Notes under the pieces: generated by a model
Seen by the model: the letters and a program-made list of their open reading frames with translations, nothing else
Database searches by the model: none
Told to the model about the DNA's origin: nothing
Assembly (NCBI GenBank): GCA_025766275.1
Contig: JAFKAC010000043.1
Coordinates: forward strand, 1-64,000
Direction of reading: 5' to 3'
Source: Lactarius indigo
Lineage: Eukaryota > Basidiomycota > Agaricomycetes > Russulales > Russulaceae
DNA: 64,000 nucleotides
Translations under genes and position numbers: made by a program
In this document: in pieces, positions 8,461-18,000 of the stretch
How the letters are laid out: each line of letters opens with the position of its first letter
Numbering within the stretch: the first letter of the stretch is position 1

Positions 8461-8919
8461 TGTAACGTCGTCACGACGTTAGCTCGACTTGAGCTCGGTG
8501 AAGGCGATAACAACTTAGCGGGTGCTTCTGAAGACGCGAAGGTCCAGGCGCAAATGGTGGTGAACACTCGAAGGTGCACTTGTTCTTGCGACAGAGAGAG
8601 AGGGAGAAAAGGAAAGAAGGAGAAAGAAGTGACGATTCAAGAAGACCAAGATGGCGTGTCTTGGTCTTCACAAGACGGTTTAAATACACAAACAAGCAGG
8701 CTTAGAAGCGCTGCTATGAGTCACCGTAGGTAGCGTCCAACGTATCGCGTAAGTATCTCAAACCCTAATACTACTACTACTAGTATTAGTGGCACAGTCC
8801 TCAGTCAGCAATCAACCGCGCAATCTCCTATCGTGCTCGTATCTCCTATCGTAAGTCCGCAACTAATCTACCTTACCGCCGTAGTTGCAACCGGTATAGT
8901 AAGGGTCCGAGACGTAACA
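8461..8919 (-). repeat. 5' LTR of element 2
   Basis: 459 bp, matching 1188-1646. On the minus strand the U3 part carries TATTTAAA (8686-8679). The predicted RNA start is ATCTTGGTCTT at 8652. The R-U5 part from 8652 to the GTG at 8441 has no ATG. GTCAG at 8920-8924 is the right target duplication. Confidence 0.93.
8652..8686 (-). promoter_or_regulatory. LTR promoter: TATA box and predicted start site, element 2
   Basis: TATTTAAA at 8686-8679 and the predicted first base at 8652, a 34-nt spacing also found in the LTRs of elements 1 and 3. A near-perfect inverted repeat (GAAGACCAAGA...TCTTGGTCTTC) straddles the start site. Confidence 0.6.
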
Positions 8920-8924
8920 GTCAG

Positions 8925-9459
8925 GGGGAAGGTGAAGTGGATACTTTCAGAGCCCAAGGCTGTCTACCTCAGCCTCCTCGGCCTGTTGGTTGCCTCATCG
9001 CCACAAGTGGCTTTACTGGATCCTTTCCCATTGCCGCTACAAGGCAGGTATCTGGTTGCAGAACACCATAGGGTGAACACCCCCCAGAGCCTGAACCAGG
9101 TTTTACACTCCCATGGTGAGGAGATCCTGCGCCCAGTGTGGAGCACCAGAGACAGCTGGCGCTAAGCTCCACAATACACAACCCAGTGGGTCATGTACGC
9201 CTGGATATTTTGAAGTTAAGGGGCTACCAGACCCAGTCTCCTTGCGCATAGCGCAGGGGCTAGGAAAACAGTAGGGGTGAAAGTAGGACTACTGGGCAGT
9301 ACATACACAGGAGGTTCCTAAGCAGAGACAAGTGGCGCCCCACTGTCCTCTGCCTTGGGCAAGGCTGGTAAGGCCCCAGACAGACCTTAGCCTGGTGTGT
9401 CCTCCTAGGAAGACAGTGACCAGCCAAGTGGAGTGGCTAGGGCACCAGGGCCCATAACC
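8925..9459 (-). other. Non-coding segment beside a possible older LTR
   Basis: No convincing coding frame here; the short frames look unlike protein. Base composition (runs of GGGCC, CCCAGG) differs from both the gypsy elements and the array. If 9460-9986 is a 5' LTR on the minus strand, this is the start of its internal region, cut off by the gypsy insertions to the left. GGTTATGGGCCC directly next to the LTR edge would then sit where a primer site is expected. Confidence 0.3.
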
Positions 9460-9986
9460 TGATGAACAGCACACATAGATAGCTTACTCACAGAGGGACA
9501 AAGTGTTCTGTGGTGAGACAAGCTGGGTGGCTGGAAGCAGCAACAGGAAAATCTAGCAAGGTGAAGCAAAGTGTCTGGCACACAACAGTGAGGAACTGAT
9601 GTTACATTGGAGAAGAGGGAACATACCTGGCACACAACAGTGAGGAACTGATGTGGACCAGGAGCGTACAAGCCTACTACTTATACTATACAGGAGAGTG
9701 ACACTAGTACAAGAGAAGTAACACAGGGTCACAAAGTACAAGAGACGTTGTTCTATATGTGGGACAAAAGAGTGTGCTAATGGAGAACAAGGAGCGCAGA
9801 ACAAAGAGAGTCTGGATCTATGATATCATAAGGTACAGTGATGTCATACATGACGCAATGATAAGCGCTAGATTGTACAGATCAAATGTAAGTAATCTAC
9901 AAGTCCAATTAATCTAATCTAAAGCAGTCCATGCTGCAAGTCCGGTCCGTGTGAGCCGCTAAGTGCGCAAGGGTCACTTATCAACA
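9460..9986 (-). repeat. Possible solo or 5' LTR of an unrelated retroelement
   Basis: On the minus strand the segment starts TGTTGATAAGTGACC and ends CTGTTCATCA, giving TG...CA ends with a short imperfect inverted repeat. It contains a TATA-like stretch near 9695-9685 and two direct copies of a 28-bp unit (9575-9602 and 9627-9654). No second LTR copy is in the window, so this remains a guess from end structure. Confidence 0.4.
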
Positions 9987-10079
9987 TTGACATGCATTAA
10001 CCTCAGGTTGATGCGCAACGTATTATGCTAGCACAACTTGCGAAGCAATCTGTCTACCTCCCAACGTTTGGTCATCACA

Positions 10080-10715
10080 GCCGTGCGTCCTCTGCCTCTC
10101 TCTCCCCATCACTGGATCACCCGTTGATGTGCCTCGCTCTGCGTACAGACCTGTGTCATACCGCGGCAAAGCTCGCTCACGTCCTCTCACATTGCAGGCC
10201 ACGCAGCTCGCCATACTTCATGCGATCGCCATGGCCCTGTCCGACCTAACTATTGTCTTGGCCCTCCATCTCAAACTCAACGCAGTCCTCGCTGCGCAAG
10301 CGCACTCACTCTTCGCACTTCTCTGGATATTCCCAAGTAGCTCGGGCTGGACAGCCTGCACACCTGGCAGCGCAGGCACACAGACACCACCAGAATACGG
10401 TACGTTTCCGTACCCGAGTAGAGCATTGGGTTGTCAATGGTGCGTCTTCCCTCCACCCTTACTCAACCCTTTTCCTTATTTCTTCCTGGAGGATTATCCC
10501 GCATTGACGCTGTCGTATAAAAAGCGGTTCGCGCCAGTTTGTTCAAAGCCCAGCCCGGGCAGTCGTATTTGATTCATGAAAGTGAGCGCTGTCCCTCGCC
10601 CCGGTAGCCTGCCCGGCCCGCGGGTGTCGTCATAGTCGTCGTCTTTTCCCAGCGCCGCACCGAGGGAGTCAGGGCGCTGGTAGCCAAGCAGTCCGAGACT
10701 CCCCACAATTTGCCC
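10080..10715 (+). pseudogene. eIF3m relic e1 (5'-truncated)
   Basis: Decayed copy of the translation factor eIF3 subunit M gene, lacking the N-terminal half. The middle of the PCI region is readable: LSDLTIVLALHLKLNAVLAA followed by QAHSLFALLWIF. After an intron-like GTGCGT...AAG segment a C-terminal piece resumes (VRASLFKAQPGQS), ending near AKQSET. The segment corresponding to LDATQLER... in other relics is missing, so it belongs to the deleted subtype. Confidence 0.6.
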
Positions 10716-11620
10716 TCCGTCTCCTGTCATATAACACACTCCTCGAACTCACCTGCACAAACTACGAGCTTCGTGCCGAAGTCAAGAAGCGACTTAAGAA
10801 GTGGGAGATCACGCCATCACAGGAGTGCAGGTTCTTGGAGCGTCATGTTGGTGTCTTTTCAAAGCTGGGCAGCCTGTACGTCCCCTATATCTCACTTTTC
10901 ATCGCCCATTAGCCCACCCCGCTCCCCAGGCAGAGACATGGCTTACCACTACGAGCTTGCTCACGTCCACCCGCGTTCCAGGCGATGCGACCTATTGAAT
11001 TCTACCCTACCGCCCTACCTATCCTGACCATCTTCAACTTTGACCCGGTCCAGGAACTCAACGCGGTTCTCGCTGCGCAACTGCACTCGTTCTTCGTGCT
11101 CTTCCAAATATTCCAATGTGGTGGGCTGGACGACCTGGACACTTACCGGCACGTGCACGTCATAGACATCACCGGGGAATATGGCACATATCTGTGACCC
11201 AAGTAGAGTGCTAGGTCACCGGTGGTAAGTAAGCCTTCCCTCCACCTCCGCTGCCAAACCCTTTTCTTTTCGTCAATACTTTCCTCCTGTACCTCGCTAA
11301 CGTTATTATGAATAAAAAGAGACCCGCGTCGACTTGTCAACTTCCAAGCTCGCGTGGCCCGCAGACGTTGCGTGCTATTCGGTTGGGAGGAGTGAGCCTC
11401 ACAGGGTGGCCCGCCTGGCCCGTAGGAGTGCTTGACGTTGTCGCTTTCGCCTGGCGCTGTTACAAAGCAGTCTCGGCAGTGGTAACGCCGGTAGCAAAGC
11501 AGTCTGAGACTGCTGACGGTAGGATGGACGTCAGTTTCAGATGCGCACAAGAATTTGCGGGCGGCAGCAGAATTCGCTTGACCGCATGTTTTTCCATACC
11601 TACTCGTACTCACTGAGTTT
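10716..11620 (+). pseudogene. eIF3m relic e2
   Basis: Abuts e1 head to tail. Readable parts in order: RLLSYNTLLELTCTNYELRA, then KKWEITPSQECRFLERHVG, a retained intron ending CCAGGCAG near 10934, NAVLAAQLHSFFVLFQIFQ, a second intron with a GT donor near 11226, and a C-terminal stretch including VAKQSETADGRM. Frames change several times. It converges on DUF6535 copy A. Confidence 0.65.
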
Positions 11621-11770
11621 ACATATTTCGCCACGTATTTGCACCATGTAATAGGACAATGTATACACGATATGAGAAAGTGTTGAATAGTACCAGTAAT
11701 GGTGATATCGGGAGCCCTATGGGAATATATACCCTATATCGCACACGCGCATCAAAGAGATCGGGGGACA

Positions 11771-14558
11771 CTAAACGATATCATACGAACAACGGAAAGG
11801 CTGTGGTGGACGACCTCCTCCCGTATGCTCAGCATTCGGTTCACGTGGTGAAGGGCCTGTGATGGCTGGATCCATATCAGTGGCCGATGGTAGCGGGGAT
11901 TGCGGTGAGGCATCCAAGGTGGCCATAGCATTTGCGTGGATTGAGTGAGTCGCCGAGGGGAAATCAAAAACATCCATTTCATTGCGTGGACCAAGCTTTA
12001 GGTTGCCATTGTCCTTGACAGCGGCATGCAGATCAGGCGCAAAGGCCGGCCCTGTCGAAGTGCTGGGAGTAGTAGGGATTATTTCAGAACGATGAAGCCC
12101 TATGTGTGTAGAAAGGCGAGGGGTCAGATCGGGCCATGGGCAAGTGTGAAGATAGAGACAAACCTGTAGGAAGTGTATTGTCGAGAATTGGACCAGAAGC
12201 CGAAGAAGGGTGGTCTTGTGGATCAGAAGGCACCAGGAGGTCTGCGTTGTGTTGGAGGGTAACGGCAGCAGGCGGTGAGGTAGAGGAAAGAAGAGGGGTG
12301 GATGTCGAGGTTGCGGAAGTAGTGCGGGGTATTGTTCCACCAGAGATGACAAACGCATCAGCGGTCGCTGGATCTGGTGAGGTGACAGGAAATGAGAGGC
12401 TTTCGATGGTCGTCTGAGGAGCGGTCTGCGGGTGGAAGTCGTCAAGTGGTATATCCGTGAGGTTTTCGACGACATGAGGTGGGGCAGGTACAGACGAGGA
12501 AGGCACATGGGAACTGGTAAGGGGAGCAGGGAGCGGCGCATCATTATCGTTGAAGACAGAGTGAGCTGAGGTTGTGGAGGAAGAGTCGTGAATATGGCTA
12601 ACGATGTTGCACCGTGGATATGAGCTTGGGTCGCGCAGAATGGCATCCCAAACCTCGGTGGAGGCGGAGAATTGTGTTGGGGCAGCATCGGTACCTTCAT
12701 GAAGAGCCATGTATACCTTCCGAATCGGTCTGAGGATCCATGTCGCCATCCCCTGATCGCTGTCATTCTGCGCTTTGAGGGCGATTTGATTCCAGAATGC
12801 ACAGAACTCGTGCTGCAGATTGGGTGACGTATCTTGCACATCGAATTCTGAAGCTTCCTCTAGAACTTCCAAGAACAGGTAATCTTGCCAGAATAGTTTC
12901 CCGAAGTGGCTAAATTGGTAGCGAGTGATGCAAATCAAGCTCGTGAGTGACAAGCTGCAGTCTGTGGCGTAGCGTCGAAGGTCAGCTTCTGGGATTCCCA
13001 GTTTATTGGGGGCCGAAATAAGCCAAGAGTCGTCACGGCGTTGCGCGATTGCAATAAGGCAGGTGAACATGGCCTCTCCAAGTAATTCAGTTTGTTGGTC
13101 TCCACCACTGTACCAACCTCGCATGACACGGACGAATTCGGTGGTTTGCAGTCCCCTAAGTTGATCTGAGGAAATGACTTCGCGGAGGATTTCCCAGAAT
13201 GCATAGGGAAATTGGAGTGGATCAAGGGCTTTCACGCAGATCATGGCCCGGCGGTTTTTGGCAGGCTCGGGAAGCAAATCGGATGAGAAGGTGCGGCGAA
13301 AGAATCCTATCAATGAATAAGAAAGCCTGTCTTTGTCCTCTTCGGCGAGACTGAGCAGAGGATCGTCGACCACCTTGGAGCTGCGGATGCCGGGTAAGCC
13401 AGAAAAGAAGCGCTCCAGTTCGTGATCTTCGTCCAATCTGTCGAACGTCCACAGAAATGCCCGACTATCGATCTCTGATGGTGCATTCAGAGCGGCATTC
13501 TCGGCCGCCTTCTGCATGCCCTGCAGAAGTAGTTGGCGAGAGCGTGCCTCCAAGTACCGAAAGCGAAAGTGGGCATCAGAACCCAAATAAGTGAGCTTCC
13601 GAAGAGCCCGAAATGTGAGAAACGATATCCCATTAACAATCTTCCACACCGGCAATGAGAGTGGGGTGTAGTATGGGCTGTCATGACGAATGATCGGAAT
13701 GATCGTGATGCATCCGTACAGAGCCGTGCAAACGCCGACCCATGATAGCGCCAACTTGAAAACCGTCAGATTAACATTCCATAGGAACACAACCAGACCG
13801 GCGAAGAAAAGGAACAGGGAAGCGTGGAGAAGTGTCGGCAATGCTTCAACTGCCCAAGGAAGGAGGAGCTTGTCAACACCTTCAGAAAGGAACGTGCGGA
13901 TCCGAGCTCGCTTGTCGGGACTGTAACGTAGCTGATTGGCCTTGAGGTATCTTCGCGCCCATTGTTGTAGCAATGTCGCGAGCAGAGCACAAGAAATGCT
14001 GATTACCAGGCTCAAGAACCAAAGCGAATTGACCCAGACGGCATACGTTGGTGGGGAGAATGGGGGTGGGGAAGAAGGAAGGGGAATATCGGGTGGATTC
14101 GGGTTGGAAACGGTCTGATAGATGTTCGCGAGGTAAAAGTTGGAGGTGTCCTGTGGGTTCGGCCGAATATCCTGAATGGACACCGAGATCAAAGATGCAA
14201 CGGCAGCAGAGAATAAACCGGTCTGTGATCATTCAGTTGGTGTGAAGCACGGCATTATATGGAGACGCACAAATATGAGAATCCCATCGGCGTCCGCTTT
14301 CCATCCTTCAGCCATCTTATTGTCCTCTTCAGAGGCCATCTCTAAGTACATTGAGAAAATAGGCCCAGAGCCGTCGACAAAGTTCGATACGCCCTGTGTT
14401 GCTTGATTCTGCGCCGACTGGGGTGGGTACTGATAGTCGCCTGTGAGAACGTCAGTGACGGGTATCGAGCCAAGTGGGAGTAAGGTACCTGTTCCTGGGC
14501 CTATACCTGCCTTCATTATATCGATATCTTCGTGAGGAGCTGGGGACATCGAAGCCAT
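11771..14558 (-). CDS. DUF6535 membrane protein, copy A (type I, frameshifted tail)
   Basis: Three exons: 14558-14489, 14440-14271 and 14222 onwards, separated by 48-nt GT..AG introns. The join gives a 792-residue protein ending at a stop at 12084. DUF6535 proteins are fungal membrane proteins of unknown function. Hydrophobic segments: one spanning the exon 2/3 join (ILIF|TGLFSAAVASLISV), one at WVNSLWFLSLVISISCALLA, and two around LFLFFAGLVVFLW and ALSWVGVCTALYGC. A conserved soluble core includes ELERFFSGLPGIRSSKVV, followed by a Pro/Ser/Thr-rich tail. Compared with copy F, four extra bases near 12093-12108 shift the frame; the usual tail ending SYDIV continues in another frame to 11771. 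The start could also be the second ATG (14549), which aligns with MSRAP in the sister copies. This is either a recent pseudogene or a shortened protein. Confidence 0.75.
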
Positions 14559-14759
14559 GTCGGGTTAGAACGCTGACGACAGTCAAATGCGGGGGCCGGA
14601 TTGAGAAAGAGGACGAAAAGCGTTGATTCTTATGGGACTAATAGGGAGTCTTGGCCCTTGGCGAGCTTCTGTTCCACGAGATTTACCGAGTTGTGTTTAT
14701 AAAAGATGAACGTATGAACGACATACGTACGCTATTCCACTTCAAGTTGAACATTCCGA

Positions 14760-15740
14760 CATTGCACGTGACCGCGAGACCACTCATCTACTTGACAAAC
14801 GTCTTCAATCCGCTCCAACGACAACCTGCCATTCGTCTTCTCGGTCTACAATGCGCTTCCGGATCTCTCCAGCACAAACGATGGGCTTCAAATACTGCAG
14901 GTCTCCTGCGCCGATGTCAAGAAATATCTAAAGGAATGTGAGTTCACGCTTGTCTACGCGTTTTTCAAAGTGGGGTAGCAGTACGGTCTCTGCTTCTCAT
15001 TCTGCTTCACCAACTGATACTTGCTCTCCGTGCAAAGACCTCGTGTCTCAGCGACACAGTCCGCCGTGATTGATGTGATCACCACGGCCCTGTCAAACCC
15101 GACCATCTTCGACTTTGTTCCGGTCTTCGAGCTTCAAGCTTCAAGCTCGATGCTGTCCCTCACCGCGCATGGACACCCATTGTTTGCACACCTCTGGGTA
15201 TTCCTAAGTAGTGGGCTTGAGGACGCGCACGCCTAGCATCGTACACACATAGGCGCCACGTAGGAACATGGTACGTGTCTCTGCAGTCCATCTCTCTTCG
15301 ACACCCAGCCCCCCAAAGGCAGCGCAAAGACGAATAAGCCAAATGGAGGTCTGGATGTTGCTCAGCTGGAGCGCAACGTCCGTCTACTCGTTCTCACCGC
15401 CCGCAGATTCCAGAGGACCGTACGTGCAGGCAGCCGCTGCGCCGCAACCCAAGTCGAGCGTTTGGTCATGATGGTGAGATCTCCCCCTCCTTTGCTCCCT
15501 GGAAATAACCATAGGTTGAGGTTATCGTGAATAAGGCAATCCGCGCCAGCTTGTTAGCGGACAATCTCGTGCAGACCGTCGGATGTTGCGCGCCGCCGCA
15601 CGTATATTCGGTTCGACCTTCGCGGTAGCGATCGTCTCGCCCTCATTAACATCGTGCACTCCTGATTTCCTGCGGCCGAATTCGTCTTCCTCTCCACCTG
15701 CCATCCAACGGAATTGGTTGTCTCGTCTCACTACCGACTT
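14760..15740 (+). pseudogene. eIF3m relic e3 (N-terminus missing)
   Basis: Starts about 200 bp from the ATG of copy A, pointing away from it. Readable: NVFNPLQRQPAIRLL, VSCADVKKYLKE, a retained intron ending near 15037, and VIDVITTALSNPTIFDFVPV, which matches the eIF3m signature of a short DP.xF.FD-type motif in the PCI domain. Later come remnants of the LDATQLER segment and YVQAAAAPQPKSSAW. The sequence is nearly the same as e11 (45545-46510), so both come from one duplicated block. Confidence 0.65.
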
Positions 15741-16641
15741 GCAGCGAACGTCGAATAACTCTTACCTTTTTTGTGTCTACCTATTAAACTTGCCAAAAAT
15801 GCATGTGACTGACCCCGCCAATCCCCAGTCGTAGAGTCCACGATCAAGTACTGCGCGCGCATTCCCACCTCACTATGGTGTGCCCTAGCCCTTGTTTCCT
15901 GACTAGACTCAATATTTCAATTGTCGCAGATGGTACTGTACGTGGATACTCAGTTGTTCTACAATTCAAGACGAAGCGCAGATCTCCCGGCTACTCGCAG
16001 GGTACCCCTAGTTAGGCAGACCGGAGTGTGCACCCTTTTTCAAATCGATTCGACAGGACCTTGTAGTCGAGGACGGTTGACTATCTATCTGATGACGGTA
16101 CGAGGAAAAGAAAGGTATTTTCTGTCCTATTGATGTCGAGGGGTTAGGCAAGGGACCTCTGCGTGGGCAAAAGTCTCGGGAAGTCATCTCATTTGACCCG
16201 CCGTCATATTACCGTCCTGCAACAAAGATCGAAGGATCCTTCAACCTTTTTCTATCGCCATTCATTTAACGCACGGTCGACTGATTCTCCAGAAATTCTA
16301 TCGTCATACCCACGACTACTGGGTCTGCGTTCAAGCCATAATATTCAAGTACCACGCGTGCGTCTCCGCCTCGGTATGATGTCTCCTAGCACTCCTAGCC
16401 CTCATCAACCATTTACGTAAGTTCGATGAACTTCAACACGCACCCAAGACAATATTCCTCCATTTCTCGTCCTACGACACTCTCCCAGGTGTCATCGGCA
16501 TAAGCGACAAACTGCGTATGTTGCAGTTCTCTCGTCAAGAGGTGGCTGAACGAGTGGAAGACCACGCCCTCAGAGAAGCTTTTATAAGAGCGTCTTGCGA
16601 CGTCTCTTCTACAGCAAGATAACCGTGCGTCCTCTACTTCT

Positions 16642-16660
16642 CCCCCCCCCCCCCCCCCCC
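16642..16660 (+). repeat. Poly-C tract (19 C)
   Basis: An uninterrupted run of C in the pyrimidine-rich part of a retained eIF3m intron. Sister relics have a short CTCTCTCCCC at this place, so it is probably a local slippage expansion; its length may also be affected by sequencing error. Confidence 0.9.
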
Positions 16661-17132
16661 TTCACCTGCTGACGCGCCTCGCTTTCCGTACAGACCTGTG
16701 ACCTACCGCTGAAAAGCTCGCACACGTCCTCTCGCATCGCAAGCCACACAGCTTACCGTACTCGACGCGATCGCCACGTCCCTGTCTGACCTAACTGTCG
16801 TCTTGGCTCTCCCTCTCGTCGAAACCAACGCGGACCTCGTTGCGCAAGTTCACTCGTTCATGCTCCTCCAGATATTTCAAAGTAGCAGCTGGATGACCTG
16901 GATGCCTGCCAGCATGTGCACGCAGACACGTCGCCAATGGTAAGTAAGCCTTTCCTCCGCCTCCGCTGCCAAACACTTTTCTTCGCTTCCATGGTTTCTT
17001 CCTGGACGGCCCTGACGCTATTACAAATAAAAGAGATCCGCATGGACTTGTCAACTTGCAAGCTCGCGTGGCCCGCACAGACGTTGCACGCTATTTGGTC
17101 TGCAGGGGTGAGCCTCGCAGGGTGGCCCGCCT

Positions 17133-17797
17133 TGTAGGTTATGGGAAAGTCACGGGAGCTCGGGACACGCGCGAGGCGAACTAGATAGATCACAAAGTAC
17201 TCAGTATCGCGCGTGTACGAGCGATGTCTAAATGTATTCACCTAGATAGATCACAAAGTACTACTAGGCGTGAGCGTTATGAAAAGGTAAACGAATGTAA
17301 AGTATTCTCACCTCAGTATCGCGCGTGTACGAGCGATGTCTGAGGTGGACGGTACGAGCGAGCGAGGGTATTTAACTACGAGACGAAAATTAAGGGGCGA
17401 CGTTACAGCAAAATCCAAAATGGGGGGCCCCTTGAGTAAAAATGGACGACAGCTGACCTCCAAATTTGACATGCGGGGTTCATAGTTAAGTGTAGTCTAA
17501 AATTCATGGGAAATTTGGTATTTCACAAATATATAGTCATAAAATAGTTATCCAGGGTATAAAATAGTTATTTCAGCAAAGGGCCGGCAAAGTTAAGGTT
17601 ATCCCACTTAACAGAACACCCTTTCAGACTCAGCCTGTACGCCTAATGTGGTCGCAAGGGGCCTCCCATTTTGGATTTTGCTGTAGTTAAGGTACGGAAT
17701 GCTCTAATTTAGAGTGAAACTACAGAATGACAGACAGCGGAAAGAAAGCGGAAATGCGGGTACGTAGTCTGTAGACGCGCTGGATCTCAACACGCCC
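17133..17797 (+). mobile_element. About 660-bp insertion in relic e4
   Basis: Absent from sister relics, which read straight from CCCGCCTTG to CCCGTAGGAG. GTAGG occurs at both edges and may be a target duplication. Inside are two pairs of direct repeats: CTAGATAGATCACAAAGTACT (21 bp) at 17181-17201 and 17242-17262, and a 29-bp unit starting TCAGTATCGCGCGTGTACGA at 17201-17229 and 17313-17341. A MITE-like element lies at 17406-17683. No coding frame is seen. Confidence 0.55.
17406..17683. mobile_element. MITE with 29-bp terminal inverted repeats and TA target site
   Basis: The left end CAGCAAAATCCAAAATGGGG (continuing to 17434) is the inverse of the right end (17655-17683), with one mismatch in 29 bp. 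TA flanks both sides (17404-17405 and 17684-17685). Length 278 bp, AT-rich, no gene. TA duplication plus inverted ends fits a non-autonomous Tc1/mariner-type element. Confidence 0.8.
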
Positions 17798-18000
17798 GAC
17801 CCGTAGGAGCGCTCGACCTTGTCGCTTTGCCTAGTGCTGTTACGAAGCAGTCTTGACAGTGGTAACGCCGGTAGCAAAGCAGTTTGAGACTCCTAGCGGC
17901 AGGATGGTGTTCCCACGTCAGTTTCAAAAGCGCACAAGAATTTGCGGGCGGCAGCAGACTTCGCTTGACCGCACGTTTTTTCCATACCAACTCGTACTCA

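Larger units (their letters stand above)
1188..8919 (-). mobile_element. Ty3/gypsy chromovirus element 2, complete
   Basis: This is a complete 7,732-bp LTR retrotransposon on the minus strand. It has a 5' LTR (8461-8919), self-complementary primer site (8448-8458), gag (6387-8441), pol (1678-6417), polypurine tract (1647-1659) and 3' LTR (1188-1646). The 5-bp target duplication GTCAG is at 1183-1187 and 8920-8924. The two LTRs are the same length and I found no difference between them by eye. Both main frames are open and all catalytic motifs are present, so this copy inserted recently and could still be active. It landed 3 bp beyond the end of element 1. Confidence 0.93.
15925..18000 (+). 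pseudogene. eIF3m relic e4, near full length, split by an insertion
   Basis: Carries N-terminal remnants (VVEDG then a stop; DDGTRKRKVFSVLL; KIEGSFNLF near 16228), the middle (LRMLQFSRQE, 16516-16545), a retained intron with a 19-C run, the PCI part (16780-16900) and the C-terminal exon from about 17035. The C-terminal exon is cut at about 17133 and resumes at about 17797 (CCCGTAGGAGCG). The retained introns show that the copy arose by DNA duplication rather than from mRNA. Confidence 0.65.

Noticed and set aside
8471..8695. 74-residue frame in the LTR, also at 1198-1422
   Set aside because: Identical only because the LTRs are identical; it lacks an ATG start in the transcript and is not kept in the LTR of element 3.
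9405..9804. Minus-strand frames with Cys/Leu/Ser-rich products near 9.5 kb
   Set aside because: They cover the direct repeats of the putative LTR and read as repeat translation, not as a gene.
10129..10572. A 147-residue plus-strand gene
   Set aside because: It reads across an intron-like segment of relic e1; only the first third resembles the PCI region.
13690..13926. Numerous 60-140-residue plus-strand frames opposite DUF6535 exons
   Set aside because: They recur opposite the same exon region in several copies only because the copies are homologous; no independent motif.
14192..14192. Starting the DUF6535 proteins at the TTG before ISVSIQDIRPN
   Set aside because: TTG is not a plausible fungal start; upstream exons with ATG, short GT..AG introns and in-frame joins exist in A, B, D, F, H and J.
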